20,354 nt of DNA from Minisyncoccota bacterium (GCA_938048445.1 CALIVE010000002.1:1-20354), one strand, 5' to 3'; shown: positions 1 to 7,563, counted from the first letter of the stretch. Notes: generated from the sequence alone by a model not told the origin. A program made the numbers and translations.

Positions 1-1130
1 AAACCTTTAACATCACGATTGACATCAGCAGCAAAGTTATTAGTGTAAGGAGAATTTTGATCTTTATAAACTGAGAGGGAAACTCCTGTTATAACTGCTT
101 TTTCAACTGTGAAGCTTCTAGAAACTGTTCCAGAAACACTTGGGGTGTGTTGAACTCCGACTCCATCAACTGCTCTTACATAACCATCCTTGACTTCGAC
201 TATGAATGTTTTACCTTGAACATCACTTGAATCAACAGTTGGGTTGACTACTGCTCTAATTGTTAGAACTTTTTCACTATTAGCAGAAACTCTGGAGCTA
301 AAACCTGTGAAGGTATATTGGTAAACATTTGTACCAGTTCTTATATAGTCACCAGCAGATACAGAAGCTAATTTATTTTCACCATCATAAAGTTCAAAAC
401 CTTTAAATACTCTTGTAGGTATTACATTGGATGTTAAATCAAATCTTACTCTTTGAACATCTGAATAGGCATTTCGAGAAATTACTCTAATTCCTAAAAC
501 ATCAGCTGATTGATCTTCTTTAACAACTACTCCACTTGCTGGTGTAGCAGCTAATCTTACTTCAACAACTGCTTCTCCAGCTTGCTCAGTTGGTGTTGGT
601 TGTTGTGGTGTTGGTGTTGGTTGTGCTGGTTGTTCTCCTGGTGTTGGTACTTGAGCACCTAAGGCCTGAAGAAGTAAAGCTAAAGCTCCTTGAATATCTC
701 CAGCTTGAATCTTTTGAAGAACTTGTGCTAAAACATCAGCTGAAACTCCTGGAATAGGAACTGCTCCTTCCTCTGGGCTTACTTCCTCCTCTGCTGGAGC
801 TTGAACAACTAAGGCATCCTTAAGAGCTTTAACACCTTGAGGGCCAATCCAATTTCCATGCCAACTCATTCCAAGATGGTCTTGATAGAATTTTCTAACT
901 GCAGACTTTGTTTGATTACCATAATATCCCGTAGCACCTGCAGGAATGCTATAGCCAAGCTCCATTAAACAGAGCTGGGCATTTTTAACAGCAGCACTTC
1001 TTTGACCATATCTTACTTGTTGGAGTGCATCGGGGTCGCAACTTTGTGCTCTTAAGGAAGCGACCGGCACTACCAAGGAAAGAAGTGTTGCAGTGATAAC
1101 AAAGTAGGTAAGTGCTTTTTTCATTTCCAT
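1..1130 (-). CDS. Secreted peptidoglycan-binding-domain protein (C-terminus beyond window)
   Basis: At least 376 residues are visible; the gene runs off the left edge. Residues 1-29 form a signal peptide (MEMKK, then a hydrophobic core, then a polar stretch ending ASLRAQ). Residues about 38-104 match the PG_binding_1 fold: a YGQRSAAVKNAQ start, LMELGY, ATGYYGNQT and a final GPQGVKAL. An Ala/Glu/Pro-rich segment and a Pro/Thr/Gln linker (about 161-185) follow. The rest (about 186-376) is Val/Thr/Ser-rich and looks like extracellular beta-sandwich repeats. It is probably a surface or S-layer-like protein tethered to the wall; the ligand is inferred from the domain only. ATG at 1130 is used; an in-frame ATG two codons later is an equal alternative, and neither has a Shine-Dalgarno. 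The gene is visibly richer in G+C than its neighbours, partly because of Ala/Pro/Thr/Gly content. Confidence 0.85.
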   Translation of the reverse strand, partial: MEMKKALTYFVITATLLSLVVPVASLRAQSCDPDALQQVRYGQRSAAVKNAQLCLMELGYSIPAGATGYYGNQTKSAVRKFYQDHLGMSWHGNWIGPQGVKALKDALVVQAPAEEEVSPEEGAVPIPGVSADVLAQVLQKIQAGDIQGALALLLQALGAQVPTPGEQPAQPTPTPQQPTPTEQAGEAVVEVRLAATPASGVVVKEDQSADVLGIRVISRNAYSDVQRVRFDLTSNVIPTRVFKGFELYDGENKLASVSAGDYIRTGTNVYQYTFTGFSSRVSANSEKVLTIRAVVNPTVDSSDVQGKTFIVEVKDGYVRAVDGVGVQHTPSVSGTVSRSFTVEKAVITGVSLSVYKDQNSPYTNNFAADVNRDVKG

Positions 1131-1152
1131 GTTGGTTTAAATTACCGACCTT

Positions 1153-1176
1153 GCTCTATCACAATTCGGATAGAGC
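1153..1176 (-). promoter_or_regulatory. Leader hairpin of the peptidoglycan-binding protein mRNA
   Basis: A perfect 8-bp inverted repeat (GCTCTATC at 1153-1160, GATAGAGC at 1169-1176) with an 8-nt loop lies in the 5' untranslated region, 22 nt before the start codon of the gene that ends at 1130. There is no U-tract after it on the minus strand, so it is not an obvious terminator. It may stabilise the mRNA or modulate translation; this role is inferred. Confidence 0.5.
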
Positions 1177-1231
1177 TGAAGGAATTAATTAATTTTTAAT
1201 TTTGATTAATTGCGACCATTTATTATTAATT

Positions 1232-1259
1232 ATTATAATTTACAAATTTGAAAAGTCAA
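1232..1259 (-). promoter_or_regulatory. Promoter of the peptidoglycan-binding protein gene
   Basis: Read on the minus strand, TTGACT (1254-1259) and TATAAT (1232-1237) are separated by 16 bp. The start site is predicted near 1225, giving a leader of about 95 nt, unusually long for this window. The -35 box is the same hexamer as in the rplJ promoter. Confidence 0.65.
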
Positions 1260-1331
1260 GTGAAATTGTGGATAAAATAAATTTCAACATTCACTAAAAA
1301 TTTTAAATTTTTAAAATAGTTTTGTCAAGTT

Positions 1332-1343
1332 TATAATATTTAA
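1332..1343 (+). promoter_or_regulatory. Leaderless-type -10 element of ftsK
   Basis: A perfect TATAAT (1332-1337) ends 6 nt before the ftsK ATG at 1344. Transcription would begin at or next to the start codon, and there is no Shine-Dalgarno. No good -35 box is seen at 17 bp. The 213-nt gap between 1130 and 1344 otherwise holds only the divergent promoter and leader hairpin. Confidence 0.5.
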
Positions 1344-3446
1344 ATGGCAAAAAACAATAAAAAAGAAGCTTTAATAAATCAAGAAAAAATCAAAGAAATT
1401 TTAGCTAAAATTAAGGATTCTTATCTTATCCACGATTTTATTTCTATTCTCTTTATTTTTTTAGGAATCTTTACAATCTTAGCTGATTTTAATAAAGGAG
1501 GTTATTTAGGAATAGTTTATAAAAGCTTCCTTTCTAATCTTTTTGGTTTAGCTCATTTTGTTTTAATAATACTTTTCCTTATTTTAGGAATTAGTTGGCT
1601 TTTAAAAATAAATTTAGCCTGGAAATTAGGAAGCAGTTTGAGTTTAGTTATTCTTTTTTTAATAATCACAACTTTTAGTGAAATGATTTTTGAGGATGGT
1701 GGAATTTTAGGTAAAAAAATTTTAAGTTATGAGATTTATTTTGGAAGAATTGGATTTGTAATTTTTCTTTTAGCTATTTCTCTCTTTTGCTTAAGTGTTA
1801 TCTTTGAAAAACCAATCGGTGAAATTATTTTGGCTCTCTATCAAAGGCTTAAAAAAAAGAAAGAAGTTGAAATAGAAAGTTATTTAGAACCTTCAAAAAA
1901 GGAACCTGTGCAAAAAATAAAAAAAGAGAAAGTTAAGATGCCAAATATTATCACTCCCACAAAGATTAAACAAGAAGTTAAAGAAGAAATAAGATTAAAA
2001 AAGTTACCAATTAAAACTACTTGGGAATTACCTCCAATTTCTCTACTTGATAAATCAGAAACCCATCCTGATAGTGGTGATATTAAAGAAAATATTCAGA
2101 TAATTAAAACAACATTTCAAAATTTCGGTATTGAAATTGATATTGTTGAAGTAACAATTGGACCAACTGTTACTCGATATGCTTTTAAACCTCCAGAGGG
2201 AATAAAGCTTTCCAAAATATTAGCTCTTCAAAATGATTTAGCTTTGGCTTTAGCTGTTCAAAATATAAGAATTGAAGCTCCTATTTCAGGAAGGGCTTTA
2301 ATTGGCATTGAAGTTCCTAACCGGAAAACTGCTATTGTAAGATTAAGGTCTTTGATAGAAAATCCTGAATTTTTGGAAAATGAAAATTTATTAATTTTTC
2401 CTGTTGGTAGATTAATTGATGGAGAGCCTTTTTATGCTGATCTTGCAAGTATGCCACATCTTTTAATTGCTGGAACCACAGGTTCAGGTAAATCTGTTTT
2501 TATTCATTCTTTAATGATCTCCCTTTTGATGAAAAATACTCCAGAGACTTTAAATTTTGTTTTAATTGACCCCAAAAGAATTGAACTTATCAAATATGAG
2601 GATTTACCACATCTTTTGATGGAACCTATTGTTGATTTGAAAAAGGTTGTTCCGGTTATTAATTGGATAATTGAAGAGATGGAAAAAAGATATAAAGAAT
2701 TTCAAAATTATCGCGTTAGGGATATTAATTCCTATAATAGGCTTCAGATTCAAAAAAGAAATAAAATTATGCCAAGAATTATTTTAATTATTGACGAAAT
2801 GGCAGATCTGATGGTTAAGCAAGGTAATGTTATTGAAAATGCTATTATTAGGCTTGCCCAAATGGCTCGAGCTACAGGAATTCATCTTGTTTTAGCTACC
2901 CAAAGACCTTCAGTTGATGTTGTTACTGGTTTAATCAAAGCTAATATTCCTAATCGAATATGTTTTAAGGTTGCCAGTCAAGTTGATTCAAGAACAGTTT
3001 TAGATTATTCAGGTGCAGAAAAATTGGTTGGAGCTGGAGATATGCTTTTTATGAGTAATCTCTTTGGAGGCCTAAAAAGAATTCAAGCTCCTTTAGTAAT
3101 GGAAAAAGAAATTGAAAGAATTGTTGATTTTTGGGCTAAACAAGCTTTAGAAAAGGAAGATTTTGAAAAAGAAGAAATTCAATTAGAAGAGTATGAAAAA
3201 CCTGTTCAGGAATTAAGTGAAGAAAATGAAGAAGAATTAGTTAAAGCAGCCTTTCAAATAATTATGGAAACAGGTAAAGCTTCAACTTCTTTACTCCAAA
3301 GAAAATTAAAAATTGGTTATGCACGAGCAGCTCGAATTTTAGATATTTTAGAAGAAAAAGGAATTGTTGGGCCTCAAGAAGGGACAAAGCCTAGAAAAAT
3401 TTTGGTTGATATACCAAAGATAGAAGAGCCTCAAGATGAATCATAA
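1344..3446 (+). CDS. ftsK: DNA translocase FtsK
   Basis: Septum-anchored ATP-driven DNA pump that clears the chromosome terminus during division and normally activates Xer recombination (a xer gene lies at 8532-9437). The 700 residues hold an N-terminal membrane domain of about four helices (roughly 31-48, 62-88, 95-115, 131-157), a short charged linker (about 165-215), and the RecA-like motor. Walker A is GTTGSGKS with K383; Walker B is ILIIDEMADL with D484 and E485. ATQRPSVDVVTG and the NRICFKVAS segment are typical FtsK signatures. Residues about 630-695 form the winged-helix gamma domain (STSLLQRKLKIGYARAARIL) that reads polar DNA motifs. The linker is much shorter than in E. coli, as in Gram-positive SpoIIIE/FtsK. 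The 3' end overlaps the next gene by 11 nt. Confidence 0.97.
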   Translation: MAKNNKKEALINQEKIKEILAKIKDSYLIHDFISILFIFLGIFTILADFNKGGYLGIVYKSFLSNLFGLAHFVLIILFLILGISWLLKINLAWKLGSSLSLVILFLIITTFSEMIFEDGGILGKKILSYEIYFGRIGFVIFLLAISLFCLSVIFEKPIGEIILALYQRLKKKKEVEIESYLEPSKKEPVQKIKKEKVKMPNIITPTKIKQEVKEEIRLKKLPIKTTWELPPISLLDKSETHPDSGDIKENIQIIKTTFQNFGIEIDIVEVTIGPTVTRYAFKPPEGIKLSKILALQNDLALALAVQNIRIEAPISGRALIGIEVPNRKTAIVRLRSLIENPEFLENENLLIFPVGRLIDGEPFYADLASMPHLLIAGTTGSGKSVFIHSLMISLLMKNTPETLNFVLIDPKRIELIKYEDLPHLLMEPIVDLKKVVPVINWIIEEMEKRYKEFQNYRVRDINSYNRLQIQKRNKIMPRIILIIDEMADLMVKQGNVIENAIIRLAQMARATGIHLVLATQRPSVDVVTGLIKANIPNRICFKVASQVDSRTVLDYSGAEKLVGAGDMLFMSNLFGGLKRIQAPLVMEKEIERIVDFWAKQALEKEDFEKEEIQLEEYEKPVQELSEENEEELVKAAFQIIMETGKASTSLLQRKLKIGYARAARILDILEEKGIVGPQEGTKPRKILVDIPKIEEPQDES

Positions 3447-4029
3447 ATTTGGAGAATATTTCCAAAAACTTAGGGCAAAAAGAAATCTAACTAAGGAAGA
3501 ATTAGCTAAGGTTTTAAAAATCTCTGAAGCTCAGATTGATCTTATTGAGAAAGGAGAATTTAAAAAAATACCCCATTTTATTTTGAAACAAATTTTAGAA
3601 AGATATAAAAAATTTTTCAAAATTGAAGATGATTTCATAAAAACTTTAAATTTAATTACTTTCTCTGACCAAGAAGTCAAAGCTAAAAAAATTTTTTCTT
3701 TTAATATTCCTTGGTTTTTAGTTTTTTCTTTATTGATTATAGGAGTATTGATTTTCCAAATTTATGAAGCTTTTCTACCACCAAAGATAGAAATAATCTC
3801 ACCTAAAAATAATAGTTATTTTTTAAACAATCAGATTTTAATAAAAGGATATGTTGATAAAAGAAGCACATTATATATAAATAAAGAACAAACTTTTTTT
3901 GATGAGAAAGGTTACTTTGAAAAAACGGCTATTTTAAGACCTGGACTAAACAAATTTATCCTTGAAGCCACAAACCATTTTGGGGTCAAAAATTCCAAAG
4001 AAATTGATGTTTATTATCTCAAATATTAA
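3436..4029 (+). CDS. RodZ-like HTH/single-pass membrane protein
   Basis: 197 residues in three parts. Residues about 6-63 form a helix-turn-helix of the HTH_25/RodZ type (FGEYFQKLRAKRNLTKEELA, then ISEAQIDLIEKGEF). A single membrane helix spans about 92-110. Residues about 114-195 are an extracytoplasmic Ig-like domain (IEIISPKNNSYFLNNQILIKG, ING-like turn, GLNKFILEATNHFG). RodZ links the actin-like MreB cytoskeleton to the envelope; the domain order agrees, but no mreB is visible here and the Ig-like domain differs from the E. coli RodZ tail, so a role in cell shape is inferred. The start lies inside ftsK (11-nt overlap), which suggests translational coupling. Its 3' end overlaps the convergent ychF by 11 nt. 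Confidence 0.75.
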   Translation: MNHKFGEYFQKLRAKRNLTKEELAKVLKISEAQIDLIEKGEFKKIPHFILKQILERYKKFFKIEDDFIKTLNLITFSDQEVKAKKIFSFNIPWFLVFSLLIIGVLIFQIYEAFLPPKIEIISPKNNSYFLNNQILIKGYVDKRSTLYINKEQTFFDEKGYFEKTAILRPGLNKFILEATNHFGVKNSKEIDVYYLKY

Positions 4030-5023
4030 TCTTAATAATATCTCCTTCTCTTAAAAGATAATCTTTGCCGACAATTTTAATTTCTCCTTTTGATTTAGCT
4101 AATTGCCAATTTCCTGTCTTTAAAAACTCTTCGATGTTGATTATTTCAGCTGATTTAAATTTTTTTACAAAATCAGTATGAATTTTCCCAGCAGCTTCAA
4201 TAATCGATGAGCCCTTATCAATAAACCAACTCTGGGTTATTTCTTCTGTAAAAGTATAAAATTCGATTAGATTTATATCTCTTCGAAATTGATTTAAAAA
4301 TTCTGTTTTTTTTGAACCAAATTCTTTTTTTATTTCTTCATTTTCTTCAATTTCTAATTCAAATTTAAAATCAAAAAAATAAATTTTTTTAAAGCAAAGA
4401 TTTTCAAGTTTACTTAAATCAATTTTTCTTTCTCCATTAATTATTAAATACCAATCTTTATTAATTAATAGATTATATTCTTTTAAAGAATCAGCTAATT
4501 CTGGGAATCTTTTAAATGGTTCCAGGTTTTTTTGAATAAATTTTAAATTTTCTAAAACATCTTTTTTAATTTTTTGTTTTTCCAATTTTTTAATGTTTTC
4601 CTCAATGATTTTTTTGTCAGCTTCAATTATTTCTTCTTCAATAACAAGAACATCCCTTTCAGGATCAATTGTACCCTCAATATGAGAAACTTCTTCATTT
4701 TCAAAATTCCTAACAACTTCCAAAACAATATCACAAGCTCTTAAATAGCTTAAAAATTCATTACCTAAACCTAAGCCTTTATGCGCACCTTTAATTAACC
4801 CAGGAATATCAACAAACTCTAAATGGCCTGGAATAAGGTTTTTTGTTTTTGTAATCTGATGAAGTTTTAATAAATTTTCAGAAATAACTGAAGCTAAAGC
4901 AATATTAGGTTTTTTTGTTGTAAAGGGATAGGCACCAATTTCAATTTCACTTTTTGTTAATAATTTCAGAAGGGTTGATTTACCTGAATTTGGTAACCCA
5001 CAAATACCTATCTTTTTGCTCAT
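4019..5023 (-). CDS. ychF: YchF/OLA1-family P-loop NTPase
   Basis: Obg-related translation-associated ATPase that binds ribosomes. In 334 residues (about 363 is usual), G1 is GLPNSGKST (9-17, K15), GAYPFTT at 30-36 is the switch I region, and G3 is DIPGLIKGAHKGLGLGNEF (from 72). A coiled-coil insert follows (about 122-155). The C-terminal TGS domain (about 251-334) is textbook: EAAGKIHTDF, KSAEII and GKDYLLREGDII. YchF proteins normally prefer ATP through an NxxE motif at G4; here the corresponding strand reads LIINGERK (N196, E198), so the spacing is shifted. It faces tRNA-Val/tRNA-Leu/infB divergently and converges on the RodZ-like gene. A TAAAAT at 5030-5035 lies 6 nt before the ATG on the minus strand. 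Confidence 0.92.
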   Translation of the reverse strand: MSKKIGICGLPNSGKSTLLKLLTKSEIEIGAYPFTTKKPNIALASVISENLLKLHQITKTKNLIPGHLEFVDIPGLIKGAHKGLGLGNEFLSYLRACDIVLEVVRNFENEEVSHIEGTIDPERDVLVIEEEIIEADKKIIEENIKKLEKQKIKKDVLENLKFIQKNLEPFKRFPELADSLKEYNLLINKDWYLIINGERKIDLSKLENLCFKKIYFFDFKFELEIEENEEIKKEFGSKKTEFLNQFRRDINLIEFYTFTEEITQSWFIDKGSSIIEAAGKIHTDFVKKFKSAEIINIEEFLKTGNWQLAKSKGEIKIVGKDYLLREGDIIKINI

Positions 5024-5044
5024 CCTAAAATTTTAATTTATAAT
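5016..5044 (+). promoter_or_regulatory. Promoter of the tRNA-Val / tRNA-Leu / infB run
   Basis: TTGCTC (5016-5021) and a perfect TATAAT (5039-5044) have a 17-bp spacer; tRNA-Val starts at 5054. The -35 box overlaps the start codon of the divergent ychF. The -35 match is weak. Confidence 0.55.
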
Positions 5045-5053
5045 ATTTTAAAA

Positions 5054-5126
5054 GGGCGGGTAGCTCAGTTGGCAGAGCGTCTCGTTGACGTCGAGAAGGT
5101 CGCAGGTTCGAATCCTGCCCCGCCCA
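5054..5126 (+). tRNA. tRNA-Val (GAC anticodon)
   Basis: Full cloverleaf: acceptor GGGCGGG pairs with CCCGCCC (5119-5125), D-arm GCTC/GAGC, anticodon stem TCTCG/CGAGA with loop TTGACGT (anticodon GAC), T-arm GCAGG-TTCGAAT-CCTGC, and discriminator A at 5126. CCA is not encoded. Confidence 0.95.
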
Positions 5127-5139
5127 AATATTTATTCTT

Positions 5140-5224
5140 GCCCGGGTGGCGGAATTGGAAGACGCGCAAGGCTTAGGACCTTGTGGGTGTTTTGCCCTTG
5201 AGGGTTCGAATCCCTCCCCGGGCA
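5140..5224 (+). tRNA. tRNA-Leu (TAG anticodon)
   Basis: Class II tRNA of 85 nt. Acceptor GCCCGGG pairs with CCCGGGC (5217-5223), the anticodon stem CAAGG/CCTTG carries loop CTTAGGA (anticodon TAG), a long variable arm (GGGT...GCCC) follows, and the T-arm is GAGGG-TTCGAAT-CCCTC. The discriminator is A, as leucine tRNAs require, and CCA is not encoded. It lies 13 nt after tRNA-Val and 10 nt before infB, so tRNA processing may set the 5' end of the infB mRNA. Confidence 0.95.
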
Positions 5225-5234
5225 ATTTTTATCA

Positions 5235-6683
5235 ATGAAAAAAAGACCACCTATAGTAACAATTTTTGGCCATATCGACCATGGAAAATCTACCTTGCTT
5301 GATGCTATTCAAAAAACAAAAATAACTGAAGAAGAGGCTGGTGGAATTACTCAAAGAGTAAGTGCTTATGAAATTGAATATAAAGGAGAAAAAATTACTT
5401 TTATTGATACTCCTGGGCATTCTGCTTTTGAAAAATTGAGAGAAAAAGGAGCCCATGTTGCTGATATTGCTATCTTAGTTATTGCTGCTGATGAAGGGGT
5501 AAAACCTCAAACTATTGAATCTTTGGAATATATTAAAAAGTATAATTTGCCTTATATTGTTGCTATCAATAAAATTGATAAACCTAATGCCAATCCTGAT
5601 AAAGTTAAAAAGGAATTGAGTGAATTAGGAGTAATTGTCGAAGAATGGGGAGGAGATGTCCCTTCAGTAAATATTTCAGCTTTGAAAGAGATAAATATTG
5701 ATGATCTTTTAGAGCTTATTTTAATTATGGCTGGTTTATTAGATTTAAAATATGACGAAAATAAAAAAGGGGAGGGGTATATTTTGGAAACAACAAAAGA
5801 TCCTCAAAGAGGAATTCTTGCTGGATGTATTATCTTAGATGGTAAAGTAAAAGTTGGTGATTATATTATTACTTCAAGCTCTTATGGGAAGATAAAAGCT
5901 ATGGAAACAAGCTTTGGTAAAAAAATTGATATTGCTTATCCTTCAAAACCAGTTTTAATATTAGGATTTGAAAGTTTGCCAAAGGTCGGAGAAGTTTTTA
6001 AAATCGGCGAAAAAGAAGAAATTCAAAAGATTAAAGATGAATTAGAAAATTTCGAGCTTATCTTCAGAAAACCGCTCGTTATTGGCAATCAAGAAGCTGA
6101 AATTGAAATTCCGATAATTATTAAAGCAGATTTAGTAGGTTCCATTGAAGGGATTCTAAGGTTACTTGAAAGCATTGCTGAAGCAAATAATTTGAAATTT
6201 TCTATTATTAAAAAAGATTTAGGAATTTTAACGACTGATGATTTAAATTTAGCCAAGGAAACAGGTGCTTGTATTATTTCTTTTAATTTAAAAAATCCAA
6301 AAATGATTTATGAAGATGCAAAAACTTTAAATATTACAATAATTGATATCAATGTGATTTATGAATTGGAAAAAATTGTCAAAGATTTAATTGAAATGAA
6401 AAAGAAAAAAATTGGGGAAGTTGGTGAACTTGAAGTTTTAGCAACTTTTTCTAAAACAAGCACCAAAAAAACAATTGGTGGTAGAGTTATTAAAGGAAAA
6501 ATTGCTTTGAATGATAGAATTTTAATTTATCGAGAGAACAAAATAATTGGAAGGGGTAAAATTATTAGCTTGGAAACAAATAAAATTCCTGTTAATGAGG
6601 TTTACGAAAATAATCTTTGTGGGTTGGTCGTTAAAACCCAAATAGATATCAATAAAGGTGACATAATTGTCGTTGAAAGATGA
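5235..6683 (+). CDS. infB: Translation initiation factor IF-2 (short form)
   Basis: GTPase that places fMet-tRNA on the 30S subunit and promotes subunit joining. At 482 residues it has only the conserved core: G1 GHIDHGKS (12-19), G3 DTPGH (58-62, catalytic His62), G4 NKID (112-115), then domains II, III and the C-terminal fMet-tRNA-binding beta barrel (VLATFSKTSTKKTIGGRVIKG near 390-415). The long N-terminal extension of E. coli IF-2 (890 residues) is absent; reduced IF-2 is common in minimal genomes. The P-loop has Ser where HGKT is usual. The first ATG (5235) lies only 10 nt after tRNA-Leu with no Shine-Dalgarno, and no upstream extension is possible through the tRNA. The stop overlaps the rbfA start by ATGA. 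Confidence 0.97.
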   Translation: MKKRPPIVTIFGHIDHGKSTLLDAIQKTKITEEEAGGITQRVSAYEIEYKGEKITFIDTPGHSAFEKLREKGAHVADIAILVIAADEGVKPQTIESLEYIKKYNLPYIVAINKIDKPNANPDKVKKELSELGVIVEEWGGDVPSVNISALKEINIDDLLELILIMAGLLDLKYDENKKGEGYILETTKDPQRGILAGCIILDGKVKVGDYIITSSSYGKIKAMETSFGKKIDIAYPSKPVLILGFESLPKVGEVFKIGEKEEIQKIKDELENFELIFRKPLVIGNQEAEIEIPIIIKADLVGSIEGILRLLESIAEANNLKFSIIKKDLGILTTDDLNLAKETGACIISFNLKNPKMIYEDAKTLNITIIDINVIYELEKIVKDLIEMKKKKIGEVGELEVLATFSKTSTKKTIGGRVIKGKIALNDRILIYRENKIIGRGKIISLETNKIPVNEVYENNLCGLVVKTQIDINKGDIIVVER

Positions 6684-7000
6684 AAGAGGAAAGGAAAAAA
6701 TTTTTAATAATTGAAGAACTTTCTAAAATCCTTCAAGAAATTCTTGACAAAGATGTAGTTTTTACAATCTTGAATATTAGTTTACCTCAAAAAGGTGGAG
6801 TTATGAAAATTATTTTAAGCATTTTCCCTGAAAATAAAGCTGAAAAAATTATTAAAGAATTAAATAAAGATAGTAATAAAATAAAAAATGAACTCAAAAA
6901 AAGGTGTTATTTAAGATATTTACCTAAAAAAATTATTTTTAAATTTTCTAAGGAATTAAAAGAGCTTCAAATGATAGACAAGATAATTAAGAATTTATGA
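6680..7000 (+). CDS. rbfA: Ribosome-binding factor A
   Basis: Binds the 30S subunit and helps 16S rRNA maturation. The 106 residues fit the RbfA KH-like fold: N-terminal helix (ERKKFLIIEELSKILQEIL), strand VVFTILNISLPQKGGVMKIILSIFP, helix KAEKIIKELNKDSNKIKNELKKR, then LRYLPKKIIFKF before a final helix (KELKELQMIDKIIKNL). The sequence is diverged, so the call rests on length, secondary-structure order and the position directly after infB, the usual neighbour. The start overlaps the infB stop by ATGA. The usual following genes (truB, ribF, rpsO) are not here; rpsO is 2.5 kb away. Confidence 0.8.
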   Translation: MKEERKKFLIIEELSKILQEILDKDVVFTILNISLPQKGGVMKIILSIFPENKAEKIIKELNKDSNKIKNELKKRCYLRYLPKKIIFKFSKELKELQMIDKIIKNL

Positions 7001-7006
7001 TATAAT
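7001..7006 (+). promoter_or_regulatory. -10 element before tRNA-Cys
   Basis: A perfect TATAAT directly follows the rbfA stop codon, 12 nt before tRNA-Cys, so the tRNA-Cys/tRNA-Glu pair probably has its own transcript as well as readthrough. No good -35 box at standard spacing was found (TAGACA at 6975-6980 is 20 bp away). Confidence 0.45.
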
Positions 7007-7018
7007 AAATTTGTTGTA

Positions 7019-7090
7019 GGCACGGTGCCCGAGTGGTAAGGGAGCGGTCTGCAAAACCGCAAAACGTGGGTTCGAATCCCACCCGTGCCT
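7019..7090 (+). tRNA. tRNA-Cys (GCA anticodon)
   Basis: Acceptor GGCACGG pairs with CCGTGCC (7083-7089), anticodon stem GCGGT/ACCGC with loop CTGCAAA (anticodon GCA), T-arm GTGGG-TTCGAAT-CCCAC. The discriminator is U (7090), the cysteine identity base. No CCA is encoded. Confidence 0.95.
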
Positions 7091-7095
7091 ATTAA

Positions 7096-7167
7096 GGCCC
7101 TGTCGTCTAACGGATAGGACACCGCTCTTTCAAGGCGGAAATACGGGTTCGACTCCCGTCAGGGCCA
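7096..7167 (+). tRNA. tRNA-Glu (TTC anticodon)
   Basis: Acceptor GGCCCTG pairs with CAGGGCC (7160-7166), anticodon stem CCGCT/GGCGG with loop CTTTCAA (anticodon TTC), T-arm ACGGG-TTCGACT-CCCGT, discriminator A. It lies 5 nt after tRNA-Cys and is followed at once by the terminator hairpin. No CCA is encoded. Confidence 0.95.
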
Positions 7168-7205
7168 ATTCAAAAGGGGCCTAAAAAGGCCCCTTTTGAA
7201 TTTTC
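7167..7205. terminator. Bidirectional hairpin terminator
   Basis: A perfect 15-bp inverted repeat (7167-7181 and 7188-7202) with a 6-nt loop and a GGGGCC/GGCCCC core. A and T runs lie inside the arms on both sides, so it can end both the tRNA transcript (plus) and the small membrane-protein transcript (minus). It starts on the last base of tRNA-Glu. It is the only strong hairpin terminator seen in the window. Confidence 0.85.
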
Positions 7206-7228
7206 AATTAATTTTAAACTTTTAAAAT

Positions 7229-7480
7229 TTATGGAGCTGGTGTTGGTTCTGCTGGGCTTGGTGCTGCTTCTGGAGCTGGTGTTGCTTCTGGTGTTGGTAC
7301 AGGAGGAACTGTAGGAGCTAACTCTTCAGCAGGTGGAGCAAACTCAGGAGCAACAGGGGTTGGTGTTGGTGCTGGAGCAGTAGCACTTCTTTGTTGAATC
7401 CACCACCAAGCAATTAAACCAACTACTACTAAAACAACCAAGACAACTACAATCGTTATTAAGTTTTTGTTATTTTCCAT
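7229..7480 (-). CDS. Small single-pass membrane protein with Pro/Ala-rich tail
   Basis: 83 residues: a short polar N-terminus (MENNKN), one strongly hydrophobic helix (about 7-27, rich in Val and Ile, ending WWW), then QQR and a low-complexity tail of Ala, Pro, Thr and Glu to the end (about 32-83). The helix lacks a cleavage site, so it is probably an anchor with the tail outside; Pro/Ala-rich tails often span or attach to the cell wall. I recognise no family and give no function. It follows rplL but has its own promoter in the rplL 3' end, and ends at the shared terminator. A real gene is supported by the coherent composition, promoter and terminator. Confidence 0.7.
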   Translation of the reverse strand: MENNKNLITIVVVLVVLVVVGLIAWWWIQQRSATAPAPTPTPVAPEFAPPAEELAPTVPPVPTPEATPAPEAAPSPAEPTPAP

Positions 7481-7534
7481 TATTTAATCTTAAAAAGTTA
7501 ATTAATCGACCTTTAAAATTTTAATTGCTATATT

Positions 7535-7563
7535 ATTATATTACAGAATTTATTTAAAGGCAA
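7535..7563 (-). promoter_or_regulatory. Promoter of the small membrane-protein gene
   Basis: On the minus strand TTGCCT (7558-7563, inside the last rplL codons) and TATAAT (7535-7540) have a 17-bp spacer. The start site would be near 7528, giving a leader of about 48 nt. Confidence 0.5.

Noticed and set aside
1153..1176. Intrinsic terminator in the ftsK upstream gap
   Set aside because: The stem is only 8 bp, there is no adjacent T-run in either direction, and it lies inside the predicted leader of the minus-strand gene.
5025..5225. Open frame on the minus strand with GFEPSR and QDSNLRPSRRQRDALPTELP-like text
   Set aside because: It is the antisense of tRNA-Val and tRNA-Leu. This peptide pattern is a well-known spurious annotation produced by translating the reverse strand of tRNA genes.
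5232..5456. Minus-strand open frame of 74 codons
   Set aside because: It lies antisense within the conserved G-domain of infB, with no promoter or family resemblance.
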